From NCBI GenBank assembly GCA_002386525.1, contig DGIS01000007.1, positions 62,001-126,000 on the forward strand: 64,000 nt of DNA. Direction: 5' to 3'. The DNA comes from Sphingobacterium sp. UBA4616. GTDB taxonomy: Bacteria; Bacteroidota; Bacteroidia; Sphingobacteriales; Sphingobacteriaceae. The notes beneath the pieces were generated by a model. That model was not told where the DNA came from and made no database searches. It worked only from the letters and a program-made list of their open reading frames with translations. Below are positions 27,693 through 37,551 of the stretch, in pieces (position 1 is the stretch's first letter; every line of letters starts with the position of its first letter). The position numbers were made by a program, and so were the translations under genes.

Positions 27693-28940
27693 TTATTTAG
27701 CAATCGCTTTAATCATTGGTTCACCATCCAATAAACGTTGATACCGCACCAAAGCCTCCACATAATAATAATCTGCATAGGTCAATGGGACATCAATTTC
27801 CGAATTCAACGGTAGTGCTCCAACACTATGTTGCAAGATGTAACCACCGTTTTGACCATAAGGAGCGAGATAGGGTGCCTTCGAAAGGCTTCTAAGAATC
27901 GTTTCCGCCTTATTAAAATAATCCAAAGCTTCAGTTCCTTTTGTATATTGTGAGAGCTCCAATAATGCTGAAGCATATAATGCTGCCGCAGATACATCCC
28001 TTAGATCTCTGTTCGGATACATTTTATCCGACTTCGCAATTTTATCTTTATCAAAATCCCAATAAGGAACCAAATCAGCAGGCAGATTTGGGTTACTTAG
28101 TATGTATTTTGCGATTTGCTGTGCCTGCTTCAAGAATTCTTTCTTCTTTGTTTCACGATACATCATGGTATAACCGTATAGTGCCCATCCCTGTCCTCTT
28201 GCCCAGGCCGACTCATCAAATGCTCCTTGATGTGTCTTTTTTCCGATGGCCTTACCGGTCTTCTTATCATAATCGATCACATGGTAGGAACTATAATCTT
28301 TTCTGAAGTGGTTTTTCAAGGTTGTTTCAGCATGAGATACCGCAATATCATAGCATTTTTTATCTCCGGTCACCTTAGATACTTGTGTCAAAAACTCCAA
28401 ATTCATCATATTATCAATGATTACCGGATATTGCCATGATCCATGATCCCAAGAACGTATTGTTTTGGTAATCGGGCTGTAGCGAGACGCCAAGGAATTG
28501 GCACCAGTGCTCAATATGGGTATATACTTTAGCGTATCACCGGTAAGACGAAGCGCATTACCAAAACTACAGAAAAGCATAAAACCCAAATCATGTGTAC
28601 CTTTGTTGTTCTTTTCTTTCTCCAGATACGTCAATGTTTCTGTTGCTTTCTCCAATAATGCTTTTTCTTTGGTACCTTCATATAGATACAATAACGTCCC
28701 TGGATAGAAACCCGAGCACCACCAGCTCGAAGAAGAAAATACGTGTTCACCCTGCTCAAAGGTTTTCGGAAATTTTTCTGCAGGAGTTTCTGCCGCAAGA
28801 ACCTTTATCTGATTCGCAGCAGCGTCCAGCTGTTCCTGAATAAAGGCTTTGGACAAATTCGGTTTCACTGTCTGCGCCTGGACAATCGGGCATATGCCCA
28901 ATGCGGCTAATACTAACACAAAAGATTGATTTAGTTTCAT
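27693..28940 (-). CDS. GH88 unsaturated glucuronyl hydrolase, second copy
   Basis: This 415-residue protein is a clear paralogue of the GH88 enzyme at 15520-16794. It has a signal peptide (about 1-23, ending VQAQ) and the same blocks SSWWCSGFYPGTLLYLYEGT, KGTHDLGFM (Asp117) and VIIDNMMNLEFL (Asp176). FDESAWARGQGWALYGYTMM and PLTYADYYYVEALVRYQRLL also match. It is shorter in the insert after Asp117. It is transcribed separately from the susCD set. Two copies suggest different uronyl linkages or cell locations. Confidence 0.92.
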   Translation of the reverse strand: MKLNQSFVLVLAALGICPIVQAQTVKPNLSKAFIQEQLDAAANQIKVLAAETPAEKFPKTFEQGEHVFSSSSWWCSGFYPGTLLYLYEGTKEKALLEKATETLTYLEKEKNNKGTHDLGFMLFCSFGNALRLTGDTLKYIPILSTGANSLASRYSPITKTIRSWDHGSWQYPVIIDNMMNLEFLTQVSKVTGDKKCYDIAVSHAETTLKNHFRKDYSSYHVIDYDKKTGKAIGKKTHQGAFDESAWARGQGWALYGYTMMYRETKKKEFLKQAQQIAKYILSNPNLPADLVPYWDFDKDKIAKSDKMYPNRDLRDVSAAALYASALLELSQYTKGTEALDYFNKAETILRSLSKAPYLAPYGQNGGYILQHSVGALPLNSEIDVPLTYADYYYVEALVRYQRLLDGEPMIKAIAK

Positions 28941-29500
28941 TATCTATTAGATTTTTAGTCAGTCGATGCCCGCGAATCAATTTGATCGGACATAATTACC
29001 TTTCTCCCTAACACAAATTGAATTGATTAACAAATCGTGGAAGTGCAGTTTCTAGCTACATCCATATGATTTTACAACCTATTCTACAATCCAAAAAATT
29101 GGTATTCTTGAATTCATCTTTTAGGATTTGCTATCAGAGCGACAATAAAGATGCTGCAATATTTTACCGGAATCAAGCTCCTTTTACGAAAACGATTAAG
29201 TATAATTGAAACGTACTGGACTAACACATTGTCGCGGCGGCTTGCTATTGTACTGAAATGTAACAATTCTCAGACAAAAATGACATCGTAGGTACACAAT
29301 CGCATACTATATTGGAAAGAAATAGATTCACAGCTATTCTTTTGTCATTTTTTAATAAAACATAAATAAACAATACGTAAAATTTTAGTTATCAGTTTAC
29401 ATTCATCAGTTTTTTATCTATTTTTAAGACTAAATATCCAATGCCGTTAATTTTAACAGCCTAATAGAGGATCAATTATAAAACAACTAATCCAACCAAA
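28941..29500. other. 560-bp intergenic region between divergent genes
   Basis: It separates the leftward GH88 gene from the rightward oxidoreductase gene and must hold both promoters. I see only a weak rightward candidate (TTTA-N19-TATTTTTA at about 29395-29425). There is no gene, repeat or RNA structure I can defend. Confidence 0.5.
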
Positions 29501-30769
29501 ATGAAAGAACAGAATTCATCAAGGCGTGATTTCATAAAAAAATCCGTGGTCGGTGCTGCGGCATTTTCTATCGTACCACGCTTTGTACTCGGAGGACAGG
29601 GCTATCTTGCTCCGAGCGACCATCTAACCAAAGGTGTCATTGGTGTCGGCAATATGGGCCGTGGACACTTTGGCTATGCCGGAACTAAAACAGTAGCCAT
29701 TTGTGATGTGGACAAAACTCATCTGGCGGCAGCACAAGCAGACTTAGGCGGTGGTGTGAAGGAATACCATGACTTTAGGGAGTTGATTAAATCTCCGGAA
29801 GTAGATATTGTGCATATTGCTACTCCTCCACATTGGCATGGACTGATGTCCATCGAAGCGGCAAAAGCAGGAAAAGATATCTGGTGTGAAAAACCAATGA
29901 CACGAACTATCGGTGAAGGTAAAAAAGTGAAAGAAGCCATTGCACAGCACGGCAATATCTTTCGTCTAAATACCTGGTTTCGTTTTAAGGATGATTTTTA
30001 TGGAATGAATGTTCCCGTAAGCAAAATCAAAAAATTAGTTGATACAGGAATGTTGGGTTGGCCGTTGAAAGTCACGATAAGCAAACATACAGGCTTTGAT
30101 TGGAAGTTCTATTGGGTAGGAAAGGAAAATTTACCAGAGGAGAAAGTACCAGTAGAACTTGACTACGATTTTTGGCTAGGTCCAGCGCCATACAAACCTT
30201 ACAACAAGCACCGTGTTCACACGACCTTTAGAGGATATTGGGATTATGATGGCGGTGGTCTTGGAGATATGGGACAACATTATATGGATCCTGTTCAATA
30301 CTTTTTAGGTAAAGACAACGAAAGTCCCATTACTGTCGATGTTGATGCTCCGCAACAACATCCGGATGCTGTGGGTACATGGCGACGCATTACATTTACT
30401 TATGCCGATGGTTGCCAGATCATTCTAGACGGCGATGCAAAGGATGAAAAGGCAGCCTATATCGAAGGACCAAAAGGTAAATTATATAGAGGATTTCAGT
30501 CTGATATACCCGATTTGGAAAGAAAGCTTGCACAATACCCTGAACCTGCACCACAGATTGTCGACTTCCTGGAATCTGTACGCACAAGAGAAAAGTTTGC
30601 ACTGAATGAAATCAATGGACATCGTTCTTGTACTTTGGTCAACATGGGATTAGCAGCATTGCGACTAAACCGATCACTAAAGTACGACTCCCAAAATGAG
30701 CTATTTATTAACGACGATGCCGCAAATAGATTAATTCACCAACCAATGAGAGGCCCTTGGTCTATTTAA
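29501..30769 (+). CDS. Tat-exported Gfo/Idh/MocA-family oxidoreductase
   Basis: The family oxidises sugars with NAD(P). The 422-residue protein begins with a twin-arginine signal (SRRDFIKKSVVGAAAFSIVP), then the Rossmann motif GVIGVGNMGRGHFG, DIVHIATPPHWHGLMSIEAA and the signature WCEKPMTRTIGEG. The C-terminal half has WDYDGGGLGDMGQHYMDPVQ. Export with a bound cofactor explains the Tat signal. It is 12 bp from the DUF1080 gene. By analogy to described 3-keto-glycoside pathways it could oxidise C3 of a glycoside before cleavage. Confidence 0.9.
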   Translation: MKEQNSSRRDFIKKSVVGAAAFSIVPRFVLGGQGYLAPSDHLTKGVIGVGNMGRGHFGYAGTKTVAICDVDKTHLAAAQADLGGGVKEYHDFRELIKSPEVDIVHIATPPHWHGLMSIEAAKAGKDIWCEKPMTRTIGEGKKVKEAIAQHGNIFRLNTWFRFKDDFYGMNVPVSKIKKLVDTGMLGWPLKVTISKHTGFDWKFYWVGKENLPEEKVPVELDYDFWLGPAPYKPYNKHRVHTTFRGYWDYDGGGLGDMGQHYMDPVQYFLGKDNESPITVDVDAPQQHPDAVGTWRRITFTYADGCQIILDGDAKDEKAAYIEGPKGKLYRGFQSDIPDLERKLAQYPEPAPQIVDFLESVRTREKFALNEINGHRSCTLVNMGLAALRLNRSLKYDSQNELFINDDAANRLIHQPMRGPWSI

Positions 30770-30781
30770 AAAGATATCCTA

Positions 30782-33700
30782 ATGAAAAGAATATTCAATT
30801 CGCTGACTGTATTGCTTCTTATATCTGGTGCAACCTACGCTCAGCAACCACAAAATAGAACGACTGCAACCAAAATAGCAGACGTATTGGCACAGCAGCC
30901 TGCCGAAGAAAAAGAAAAGTTTTTGCTTGCAATGCATGAGCTAGAAGGCTTCTCTGCTGACGATGTTGTCACTTTCCTTAAGGGACTTAAAGCACCAGGT
31001 AGCAATAATGCTCCGATAGAATTTGCGGCAAACAGCTATTCGTTCTATGTAAATCAGCCCGGCAAAGAACAACAAAAAAGAGTTTTTGTTGAAGGATTGG
31101 CGAAGGCCATATCACAATTGGACGAACCGACAAATCAAGTTTTTGCGTTACGCCTGTTGCGTCAATGTGCCGATAATGCAGCGATACCTGCTGTCGCAAA
31201 GTGTTTAACAAATGATTATCTGGCCGACGCGGCAGCAAGAACGCTGGTATCCATTCGTACCCCTGAGTCGACAGCAGCATTAGAAAAGGCTTTGACTTCG
31301 TCAACGACAGAGAAAACTGCCACCGCCATTGTTACAGCTCTCGGCGATCTAAAGGATAAAAATGCCGAAAACGCCATTTTAGGACTAATTCAAAAATATC
31401 CATCGGACGGTTTCCAACGGACTACATTAATTGCATTAAGCAAAATCGGTGGCACAGCTTCTCAATCGCTATTCGACGAAAAATTGAATGCAGCAGGATA
31501 CAGCTATGATAAATTGGATGCGGTTGGACTTGGCATTGACTATGCCCAAGCACTGATCGATAACAAGCACGACCAAGATGCTATTAAGTTTCTGAACAAA
31601 TTTTTCCAGGAATCCCAAAAAGCAAAATCGATCAACGGTCAGATTGCATCGCTCAAATTATTGACAACAATTGACCCAGCGAAACAGCGAAAGAACTTAT
31701 TGGCTGCAGTAAAGAGCGATAATGGTGCCTACCGGAATATCGCATTGCAATTACTCGGAAAATATGGCAAAGGCAGTGACGCAAAAAGCTTGCTTGCTTT
31801 AGCGAGCAAAAGTACACCGGAAGTTCAAGAAAGTGTATTGAACTATTTAGCGCACAATGGTTCTGCAAGCAGCTTAGAGCTAATCCATGGGTTAGTCAAT
31901 AAGACTGAGTCTCCGGCAACTAAATTGGCTGGATTGAGTGCATTAAATACGCTTTCACAGGGAAAAGAAACCAATACTTTAATCCAAGCTCTTAATACCG
32001 ACCAACAATTCAACAATTCGGTAAAGGCATTGATCCTCTCATCTAAAGATGCAAATGTCGTTACCGATGTCAACAATGCCCTTGCAAATGTAGACGACGA
32101 CAAGAAGATTCAATTGCTGGACATTTTGAGTAAACGTTCCAATAATGCGTCATCCAAAGCTGTATTGGCAATAAAAAGTGTAAATCCTGCTGTAGAAGAA
32201 GGGATCAATAAAGCTCTCCCCAATGTAGCGCAGGAAGCAGATTTAGAAGAACTCTTCAATAGATTAAACAATACGACAGACAGTAAATCTGCTGCGCTAT
32301 TGCAACGTGCCCTAGTCAACGTGATTCGGTCGAGCGCAGATTCAAAAGGATTAACTGAAAAAATCGCCGCTCGCCTATCGAACTCAGCCGCGACAAATAC
32401 CGCCAAATATTTCCCTATTTTTGCTGGACTGGGCGACGCACAGTCATTGAAAGCTGTAACTGCATATCTTAACAACTCTAACACAAGTCTACGATCAGCA
32501 GCAATCGAGTCGTTGGCTACCTGGTCTTCCGCAAACGCGTTACCAGAATTAATAACACTATCCAGAACAGAAAAAGACGATAATCTTTTCAATACAGTAT
32601 ACAGAGGATTGATCAAATCAATCTCTTCTTCTTCAAATACACCTGAACAGAAAACTTTATTGTTGCGAGATGCATTCAGTGTCGCCAAAACAGCAGAACA
32701 GAAAAGAGCTGCGCTATCGGCATTGCAACCAACAGGAACATATCAGTCTTTCGTTTTCGCAGCTGACCTGATGAACGATGCTCAACTTGCCGGAACAGCA
32801 ACTAATGTAGCGATGAACATTGCAATGGACAATAAATTCTACGGTAAGAAGGTCAGAGAAGTTTTGGAACAGGTAATCGGTAAATTGTCCGGTAGCGAAA
32901 GTGGATATCTCAAAGAAGCTGTTGTTCGTTATCTTGCTGAAATGCCCATCAAAGAAGGCTATGTCGCTCTTTTCAACGGAAAGGATCTCACTGGCTGGAA
33001 AGGATTGGTCGCCGACCCGATCAAACGCAGTAAGATGAACGAAAAAACTTTAGCAACAGCGCAAGCTAAAGCGGACGATATCATGCGCAAAGGCTGGACA
33101 GCAGCCAATGGTCAAATTGTATTCAGCGGAAAAGGTGACAATCTCGCAACCGTAAAACAATATGGTGACTTCGAAATGCTGGTAGACTGGAAATTGGAAA
33201 ACTATGGTGGAATAGAGGGTGATGCTGGCATTTACCTGAGAGGCACGCCGCAAGTACAAATTTGGGATATCGCCAATACAAGAGTAGGCGCCCAAGTGGG
33301 ATCTGGCGGATTGTATAACAACCAGAAAAATGAAAGCAAACCCCTGAAAGTTGCCGATAATGCTACTGGTGAATGGAATACGTTTAAAATCAAGATGGTG
33401 GACGATAAAGTCACAGTTTGGTTAAACGGGCAGTTGGTAACCGATAATGTCCCTCTCGAAAACTACTGGGATAGAAACCAATCAATCTTCCCCACTGAAC
33501 AAATTGAATTACAAGCGCATGGTTCGGTCGTCTATTATAGAGATCTCTTTATCAAGGAATTCCCAAGAAAACAAATCTTTAAGTTGAACGATCAAGAGAA
33601 AAAAGAAGGTTTTGAAGTACTTTTTGATGGAACAAATCTCGACAAGTGGACAGAAAACCAAGCTTATGTGATCAATGACGAAGGTTATATCTGGGTATAC

Positions 33701-34183
33701 CCAAATGCAAAATTTGGTGGCAATCTTTATACAAAAGAAGAATACGCTGACTTCATTTTCCGCTTCGACTTCAAATTGACTCCCGGAGCCAACAATGGCG
33801 TAGGAATACGAGCACCTTTGGAAGGAGACGCCGCCTATGAATCCATGGAGATCCAGGTGCTGGATGATGATGCAGATGTCTATAAAGACTTGAAACAGTA
33901 TCAATATCACGGTTCAATTTATGGCGTTGTTCCTGCTAAAAAAGGCTACTTAAAACCAGTTGGTGAGTGGAACGCTGAAGAAATAATCGTGAAAGGGAAT
34001 CGCATCAAAGTTACCCTGAATGGTACTGTCATTGTGGATGCAGATATCGCAGAGGCAAGTAAAAACGGTACCCTGGACGGAAAACAACATCCTGGACTTA
34101 AACGTACGTCTGGTCATATCGGATTCTTGGGGCACGGTACTGAAGTATTCTTCAAAGACATTCGGGTAAAAAAACTCAAATAG
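30782..34183 (+). CDS. HEAT-repeat protein with two DUF1080 domains
   Basis: The 1133-residue protein has a signal peptide (1-20, ending ATYAQ), HEAT-like helical repeats over about 30-700 (e.g. LRLLRQCADNAAIPAVAKCL), and two C-terminal DUF1080 domains. The first starts near 725 (VALFNGKDLTGWKGL) and the second near 943 (FEVLFDGTNLDKWTENQ). DUF1080 is a laminin-G-like lectin/hydrolase fold; some members hydrolyse 3-keto-disaccharides. The tandem with the upstream oxidoreductase suggests oxidation followed by cleavage. The HEAT part may be a scaffold. Confidence 0.88.
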   Translation: MKRIFNSLTVLLLISGATYAQQPQNRTTATKIADVLAQQPAEEKEKFLLAMHELEGFSADDVVTFLKGLKAPGSNNAPIEFAANSYSFYVNQPGKEQQKRVFVEGLAKAISQLDEPTNQVFALRLLRQCADNAAIPAVAKCLTNDYLADAAARTLVSIRTPESTAALEKALTSSTTEKTATAIVTALGDLKDKNAENAILGLIQKYPSDGFQRTTLIALSKIGGTASQSLFDEKLNAAGYSYDKLDAVGLGIDYAQALIDNKHDQDAIKFLNKFFQESQKAKSINGQIASLKLLTTIDPAKQRKNLLAAVKSDNGAYRNIALQLLGKYGKGSDAKSLLALASKSTPEVQESVLNYLAHNGSASSLELIHGLVNKTESPATKLAGLSALNTLSQGKETNTLIQALNTDQQFNNSVKALILSSKDANVVTDVNNALANVDDDKKIQLLDILSKRSNNASSKAVLAIKSVNPAVEEGINKALPNVAQEADLEELFNRLNNTTDSKSAALLQRALVNVIRSSADSKGLTEKIAARLSNSAATNTAKYFPIFAGLGDAQSLKAVTAYLNNSNTSLRSAAIESLATWSSANALPELITLSRTEKDDNLFNTVYRGLIKSISSSSNTPEQKTLLLRDAFSVAKTAEQKRAALSALQPTGTYQSFVFAADLMNDAQLAGTATNVAMNIAMDNKFYGKKVREVLEQVIGKLSGSESGYLKEAVVRYLAEMPIKEGYVALFNGKDLTGWKGLVADPIKRSKMNEKTLATAQAKADDIMRKGWTAANGQIVFSGKGDNLATVKQYGDFEMLVDWKLENYGGIEGDAGIYLRGTPQVQIWDIANTRVGAQVGSGGLYNNQKNESKPLKVADNATGEWNTFKIKMVDDKVTVWLNGQLVTDNVPLENYWDRNQSIFPTEQIELQAHGSVVYYRDLFIKEFPRKQIFKLNDQEKKEGFEVLFDGTNLDKWTENQAYVINDEGYIWVYPNAKFGGNLYTKEEYADFIFRFDFKLTPGANNGVGIRAPLEGDAAYESMEIQVLDDDADVYKDLKQYQYHGSIYGVVPAKKGYLKPVGEWNAEEIIVKGNRIKVTLNGTVIVDADIAEASKNGTLDGKQHPGLKRTSGHIGFLGHGTEVFFKDIRVKKLK

Positions 34184-34203
34184 TATAGATGTATAAGCAG
34201 CGG

Positions 34204-34230
34204 GGGGATAAGGTATCTTATCCCCTTTTT
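34204..34230 (+). terminator. intrinsic terminator after the DUF1080 gene
   Basis: GGGGATAAG and CTTATCCCC form a 9-bp stem with a 4-nt loop, followed by TTTTT. It ends the two-gene transcript 20 bp after the stop. Confidence 0.85.
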
Positions 34231-34334
34231 GCTAAATAGCCAACTTACTTACCGATTAAGAAAATAACCAAATGATTCCAAAACTTTTGCTAAATTAAAG
34301 CCCTGAGGATTCTATTTCAAAAATATGATGTTTT

Positions 34335-35585
34335 ATGACTAAAGCCGTAAATTTACTGATTAACAAAAAGTTGGAGAGTAAACCTGAAAAGAAAAATCTA
34401 TTCAATAAACTCTCCATTATAAAATTAATAGCCGAATTAGGATCTGTATCGGTAAATGACATTGTTAAAAACCTGTATTTAAGCCTGCCTACAGTGAATA
34501 GCTTGATCGCAGAATTACTGGAAGATGATTTCATACGTCAATTTGACAAAGGAGAATCTATTGGTGGGCGCAAACCTAATTTATATAAATTACGGGATGG
34601 ATTGTTTCAGGTTTTATCGATTGAGCTTCAACGCTTCTCGATTACTATGAGCATCATGGATAATAATCAGCATGTAATTGCAGAAACGATCGAGCTTGAA
34701 AATGAATTATCCCGCAATGCAGAAAATCTAGTAACCATTACACAAATTATTGATCAATACCTGATCGATAAATCTGTTGATATCGAAAACTTGACAGGAT
34801 TGATTATTGGCATGCCTGGATTGATCAATGCAGAAGAAGGTACCAATGAGACATTTTTACACGATGAAAATCAATCTATTTCCGACTATTTCGAGCTTAA
34901 ATATAAAAAGCCAGTCTTCATTCTGAATGATGTTAAAGGAGCAGCGTACGCTGAATTGAAATTTGGTTTGGCAAAAAACACCAAAAACAGCCTGATTATT
35001 TTAATGGATTGGGGAATAGGTTTAGGAATTGTATCAAATGGTGAAGTATATCTTGGCCGGGATGGCTACTCTGGTGAAGTGGGTCACATGCCTTTTATCG
35101 ACAACGGTGAACTTTGTTACTGTGGAAAAAGAGGCTGCCTAGAGACTGTTGCTTCGGGCATCGCATTGGTTAACAATGCCAAGCAGGAAATCCAAAAAGG
35201 AGAACTGACTAAATTAAATGAATTACTAGCAGAAGATCTACAACATTTAACACCAACTCATATTATTGAAGCTGCAAATAAAGGGGATCAATTTGCAATC
35301 AATCAGATTTCCAAACTGGGCACAAATCTTGGAAAAGCATTCGCATCGCTGATACAATTGCTCAATCCGGAATTAATCGTGTTAGGTGGAAAAATTGCAA
35401 AAGCAAATGAATTGATCACTATTCCGATACAACAGGCTATTAATTCGTATACCATGGCAATATTGAAAGAACACTGTGAAATAAAAGTTTCCAGCTTGAA
35501 TCTGGACAGCAATACTGTGGGTCTTACAAACTATTTTATCACAAAGTACTTATCGGTTGAACTGCTTCGGAAATCTAAAATCTAA
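34335..35585 (+). CDS. ROK-family transcriptional regulator
   Basis: ROK repressors bind sugars and control sugar-use genes. The 416-residue protein has an N-terminal winged HTH (about 22-80, SVNDIVKNLYLSLPTVNSLI) and a ROK domain with DGYSGEVGHMP and the zinc motif CYCGKRGCLE (Cys261, Cys263, Cys268). The segment LIQLLNPELIVLGGKIA is the C-terminal signature. It follows the DUF1080 gene but after a terminator. It overlaps the convergent CoA-binding gene by 4 bp at the stops. The ligand may be a sugar from the adjacent locus. Confidence 0.92.
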   Translation: MTKAVNLLINKKLESKPEKKNLFNKLSIIKLIAELGSVSVNDIVKNLYLSLPTVNSLIAELLEDDFIRQFDKGESIGGRKPNLYKLRDGLFQVLSIELQRFSITMSIMDNNQHVIAETIELENELSRNAENLVTITQIIDQYLIDKSVDIENLTGLIIGMPGLINAEEGTNETFLHDENQSISDYFELKYKKPVFILNDVKGAAYAELKFGLAKNTKNSLIILMDWGIGLGIVSNGEVYLGRDGYSGEVGHMPFIDNGELCYCGKRGCLETVASGIALVNNAKQEIQKGELTKLNELLAEDLQHLTPTHIIEAANKGDQFAINQISKLGTNLGKAFASLIQLLNPELIVLGGKIAKANELITIPIQQAINSYTMAILKEHCEIKVSSLNLDSNTVGLTNYFITKYLSVELLRKSKI

Positions 35586-35941
35586 AATTGTCCTGTACTC
35601 AATAAAACCAGGGTACAGGCTCTTTCAGTTTTAATACCGTGCTCCATTGCGAGCTGCTCTAATTCAGGATTCTCTGCGCCTGGATTGAATATAATCCGTC
35701 TCGGTTTCGTTGCCAAAATATAGTCATAATATTCTTTCTGATTATGTTCACCGACGTACATCGTCACAGTATCAATATCGGGGTAGACCACGCCTTTCTT
35801 TTCAATAGAAACTCCAGCTGCTTCACCACCACTCAGACCAATATTAACAATATCATGTCCATACCTATGCAGCATATTTGCGGCTTTATTCGAATAACGA
35901 GAAGGGTTGCTACTAGCACCCAAAATCAATGTTTTTTTCAT
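35582..35941 (-). CDS. CoA-binding-domain protein (YccU-like)
   Basis: The 119-residue protein is a single Rossmann-like CoA-binding domain: KKTLILGASSNPSRYSNKAA at the start and PRRIIFNPGAENPELEQLA later. The family is related to the N-terminal part of succinyl-CoA synthetase alpha; the function is unknown. Its stop codon overlaps that of the ROK gene. Confidence 0.85.
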   Translation of the reverse strand: MKKTLILGASSNPSRYSNKAANMLHRYGHDIVNIGLSGGEAAGVSIEKKGVVYPDIDTVTMYVGEHNQKEYYDYILATKPRRIIFNPGAENPELEQLAMEHGIKTERACTLVLLSTGQF

Positions 35942-35983
35942 TTTTATATTCGTTTATATCACCTATTGATCGCCCCCGGAAAC

Positions 35984-37174
35984 TTACTCATCAATGATAA
36001 AATCGCCGTGACTACTATAGGCATTTTTACGCAATATGGGCATTCCCAAGATTTTATAAAGCTCATCCAATTTAACCAAACTTCCATTAGTCATATTAGA
36101 AAGCAGAACAATAACAATATTTCTTTTTAGATCTCTTACGTAAATATGTCTAAAACCGTGCCACCAACCTGTATGGTAGACAATATGTTCATTGCCATGC
36201 TCAAACGTACGCCAGCCATAACCATAGCTAAAAATCCCTTTTTTCGCATCGGGATATCCTCTGTATGCCGAATCTAATGTGGACTGTTTTAACAACCTTC
36301 CATCCCTCAAAGCGAGGTCAAAGCGATAAAGATCACGAACGGTACTATAGATCCCCTTGTCACCGAGTGGTCCATCCTGAAAATTTTGTACAACGGATCT
36401 CCTCCATATCTTATCGTGTCCAATAACGTTGGTAGGAATCTTATCATATACAGCCTTTGAAAGTGCAGCCGTATTTGTCATCCCTGCAACATTGAACACA
36501 CTATCTTTCATATAAGTAGCGTAGTCTTGCTTTGACACCTTCTCTATAATAGCTCCTAAGACCATAAAGTTCGAGTTATTATAAAAAAAACGTCCCCCTG
36601 GTGCCCCATAGCGATTAGGCTTAAACTCGGTCAGCATTTTCATTACATCCTGATTAGTCATCCCCTTCTTACGATCAGGCCAGTGTTTTTCTGAAAAGTA
36701 GACATAATTAGGTAATCCCGAACGATGAGTCAATAACATTTTTATGGTAATGCCTGGATATGGAAAATCAGGATAAAAGTCATTGATCGTTTGATCGAGG
36801 CGCAACTTTCCAGCCTCCACCAACTTTAAAGTCCCCACGGCTGTAAGCGGTTTAGAAACGGAAGCCAACTCAAATTTGTCGTCAATTTTTAGGCTATCCC
36901 GTTTTAGGTAATTAGCCCAGCCAAATGTATTTTGATATAAAATTTTTCCATCTTTGGCAATAAGAACATTTCCGTTGAATGCAGCTTTTGAATGAAGATT
37001 CTTCATAAAAGCATCGATTTTCAGATCTGCATTATTGGGATTATAAACCAGTCTTGTACTATCTACTTTTGCCTGCGCTATTGCTGCTTCCTTCTGCTTT
37101 TTCTCTTTTGAGCTACAGGCAACTGTAGATGCCAACAAAAGAGCGACCATTCCCTTTAAAAAAAATAATTTCAC
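35984..37174 (-). CDS. beta-lactamase-family serine hydrolase lipoprotein
   Basis: The 396-residue protein has a lipoprotein signal ending ASTVAC (Cys20). The class C-like motifs are SVSK (Ser105 to Lys108), YNN in FFYNNSNFM, and HTGWWHG. This is the serine beta-lactamase/D-aminopeptidase superfamily; many members are esterases or peptidases and not resistance enzymes. The gene lies 42 bp upstream of the CoA-binding gene on the same strand. Confidence 0.88.
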   Translation of the reverse strand: MKLFFLKGMVALLLASTVACSSKEKKQKEAAIAQAKVDSTRLVYNPNNADLKIDAFMKNLHSKAAFNGNVLIAKDGKILYQNTFGWANYLKRDSLKIDDKFELASVSKPLTAVGTLKLVEAGKLRLDQTINDFYPDFPYPGITIKMLLTHRSGLPNYVYFSEKHWPDRKKGMTNQDVMKMLTEFKPNRYGAPGGRFFYNNSNFMVLGAIIEKVSKQDYATYMKDSVFNVAGMTNTAALSKAVYDKIPTNVIGHDKIWRRSVVQNFQDGPLGDKGIYSTVRDLYRFDLALRDGRLLKQSTLDSAYRGYPDAKKGIFSYGYGWRTFEHGNEHIVYHTGWWHGFRHIYVRDLKRNIVIVLLSNMTNGSLVKLDELYKILGMPILRKNAYSSHGDFIIDE

Positions 37175-37551
37175 TATATGATGTCTCCCGGATTTTTGTA
37201 TTATCTGTATTGTATATCAATAAATATCACCTATTTCTCTTCTATTAAATGATATAAAATTATCGAAGTTAGTAATCGAAGATCAAGCGTATTGATAATA
37301 ATGCTAAAATGAAGATTTTAGTATAAAAAAACGAATTTTTTCCTCACTATATTGTTATTCATCGTTTATGTTACCTAGTCTACTTGCTACGGTCTTCCTT
37401 TTAAAAACATTCAAGCCTTTTTAGGTGCAACATCTCGATGGCATTCCCAAGATTAAATGGCCAGCCTTTCGCTTCAACGAGCTTAAACTAATTAAAAAAA
37501 CAAAAAAAGCCACTTTATTGCTAAAGTGGCTTTCATTCCTTTGTTAAAGGA
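37175..37551. other. 377-bp intergenic region
   Basis: It lies between the serine hydrolase start and the pdhC stop. It holds the pdhC terminator at its right end. The rest is AT-rich, must include the serine hydrolase promoter, and shows nothing else I can identify. Confidence 0.5.
37502..37533 (-). terminator. intrinsic terminator of the pdhA-pdhC transcript
   Basis: AAAGCCACTTTA and TAAAGTGGCTTT form a 12-bp stem with a 4-nt loop. On the minus strand a long T-run follows. It lies just after the pdhC stop. Confidence 0.85.

Noticed and set aside
32110..32688. 192-codon minus-strand frame in the HEAT-DUF1080 gene
   Set aside because: The plus-strand frame is continuous and has family domains on both sides; the minus translation shows no domain.
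35984..37174. serine hydrolase as an antibiotic-resistance beta-lactamase
   Set aside because: The motifs only place it in the wider superfamily, and nothing in its context points to resistance.
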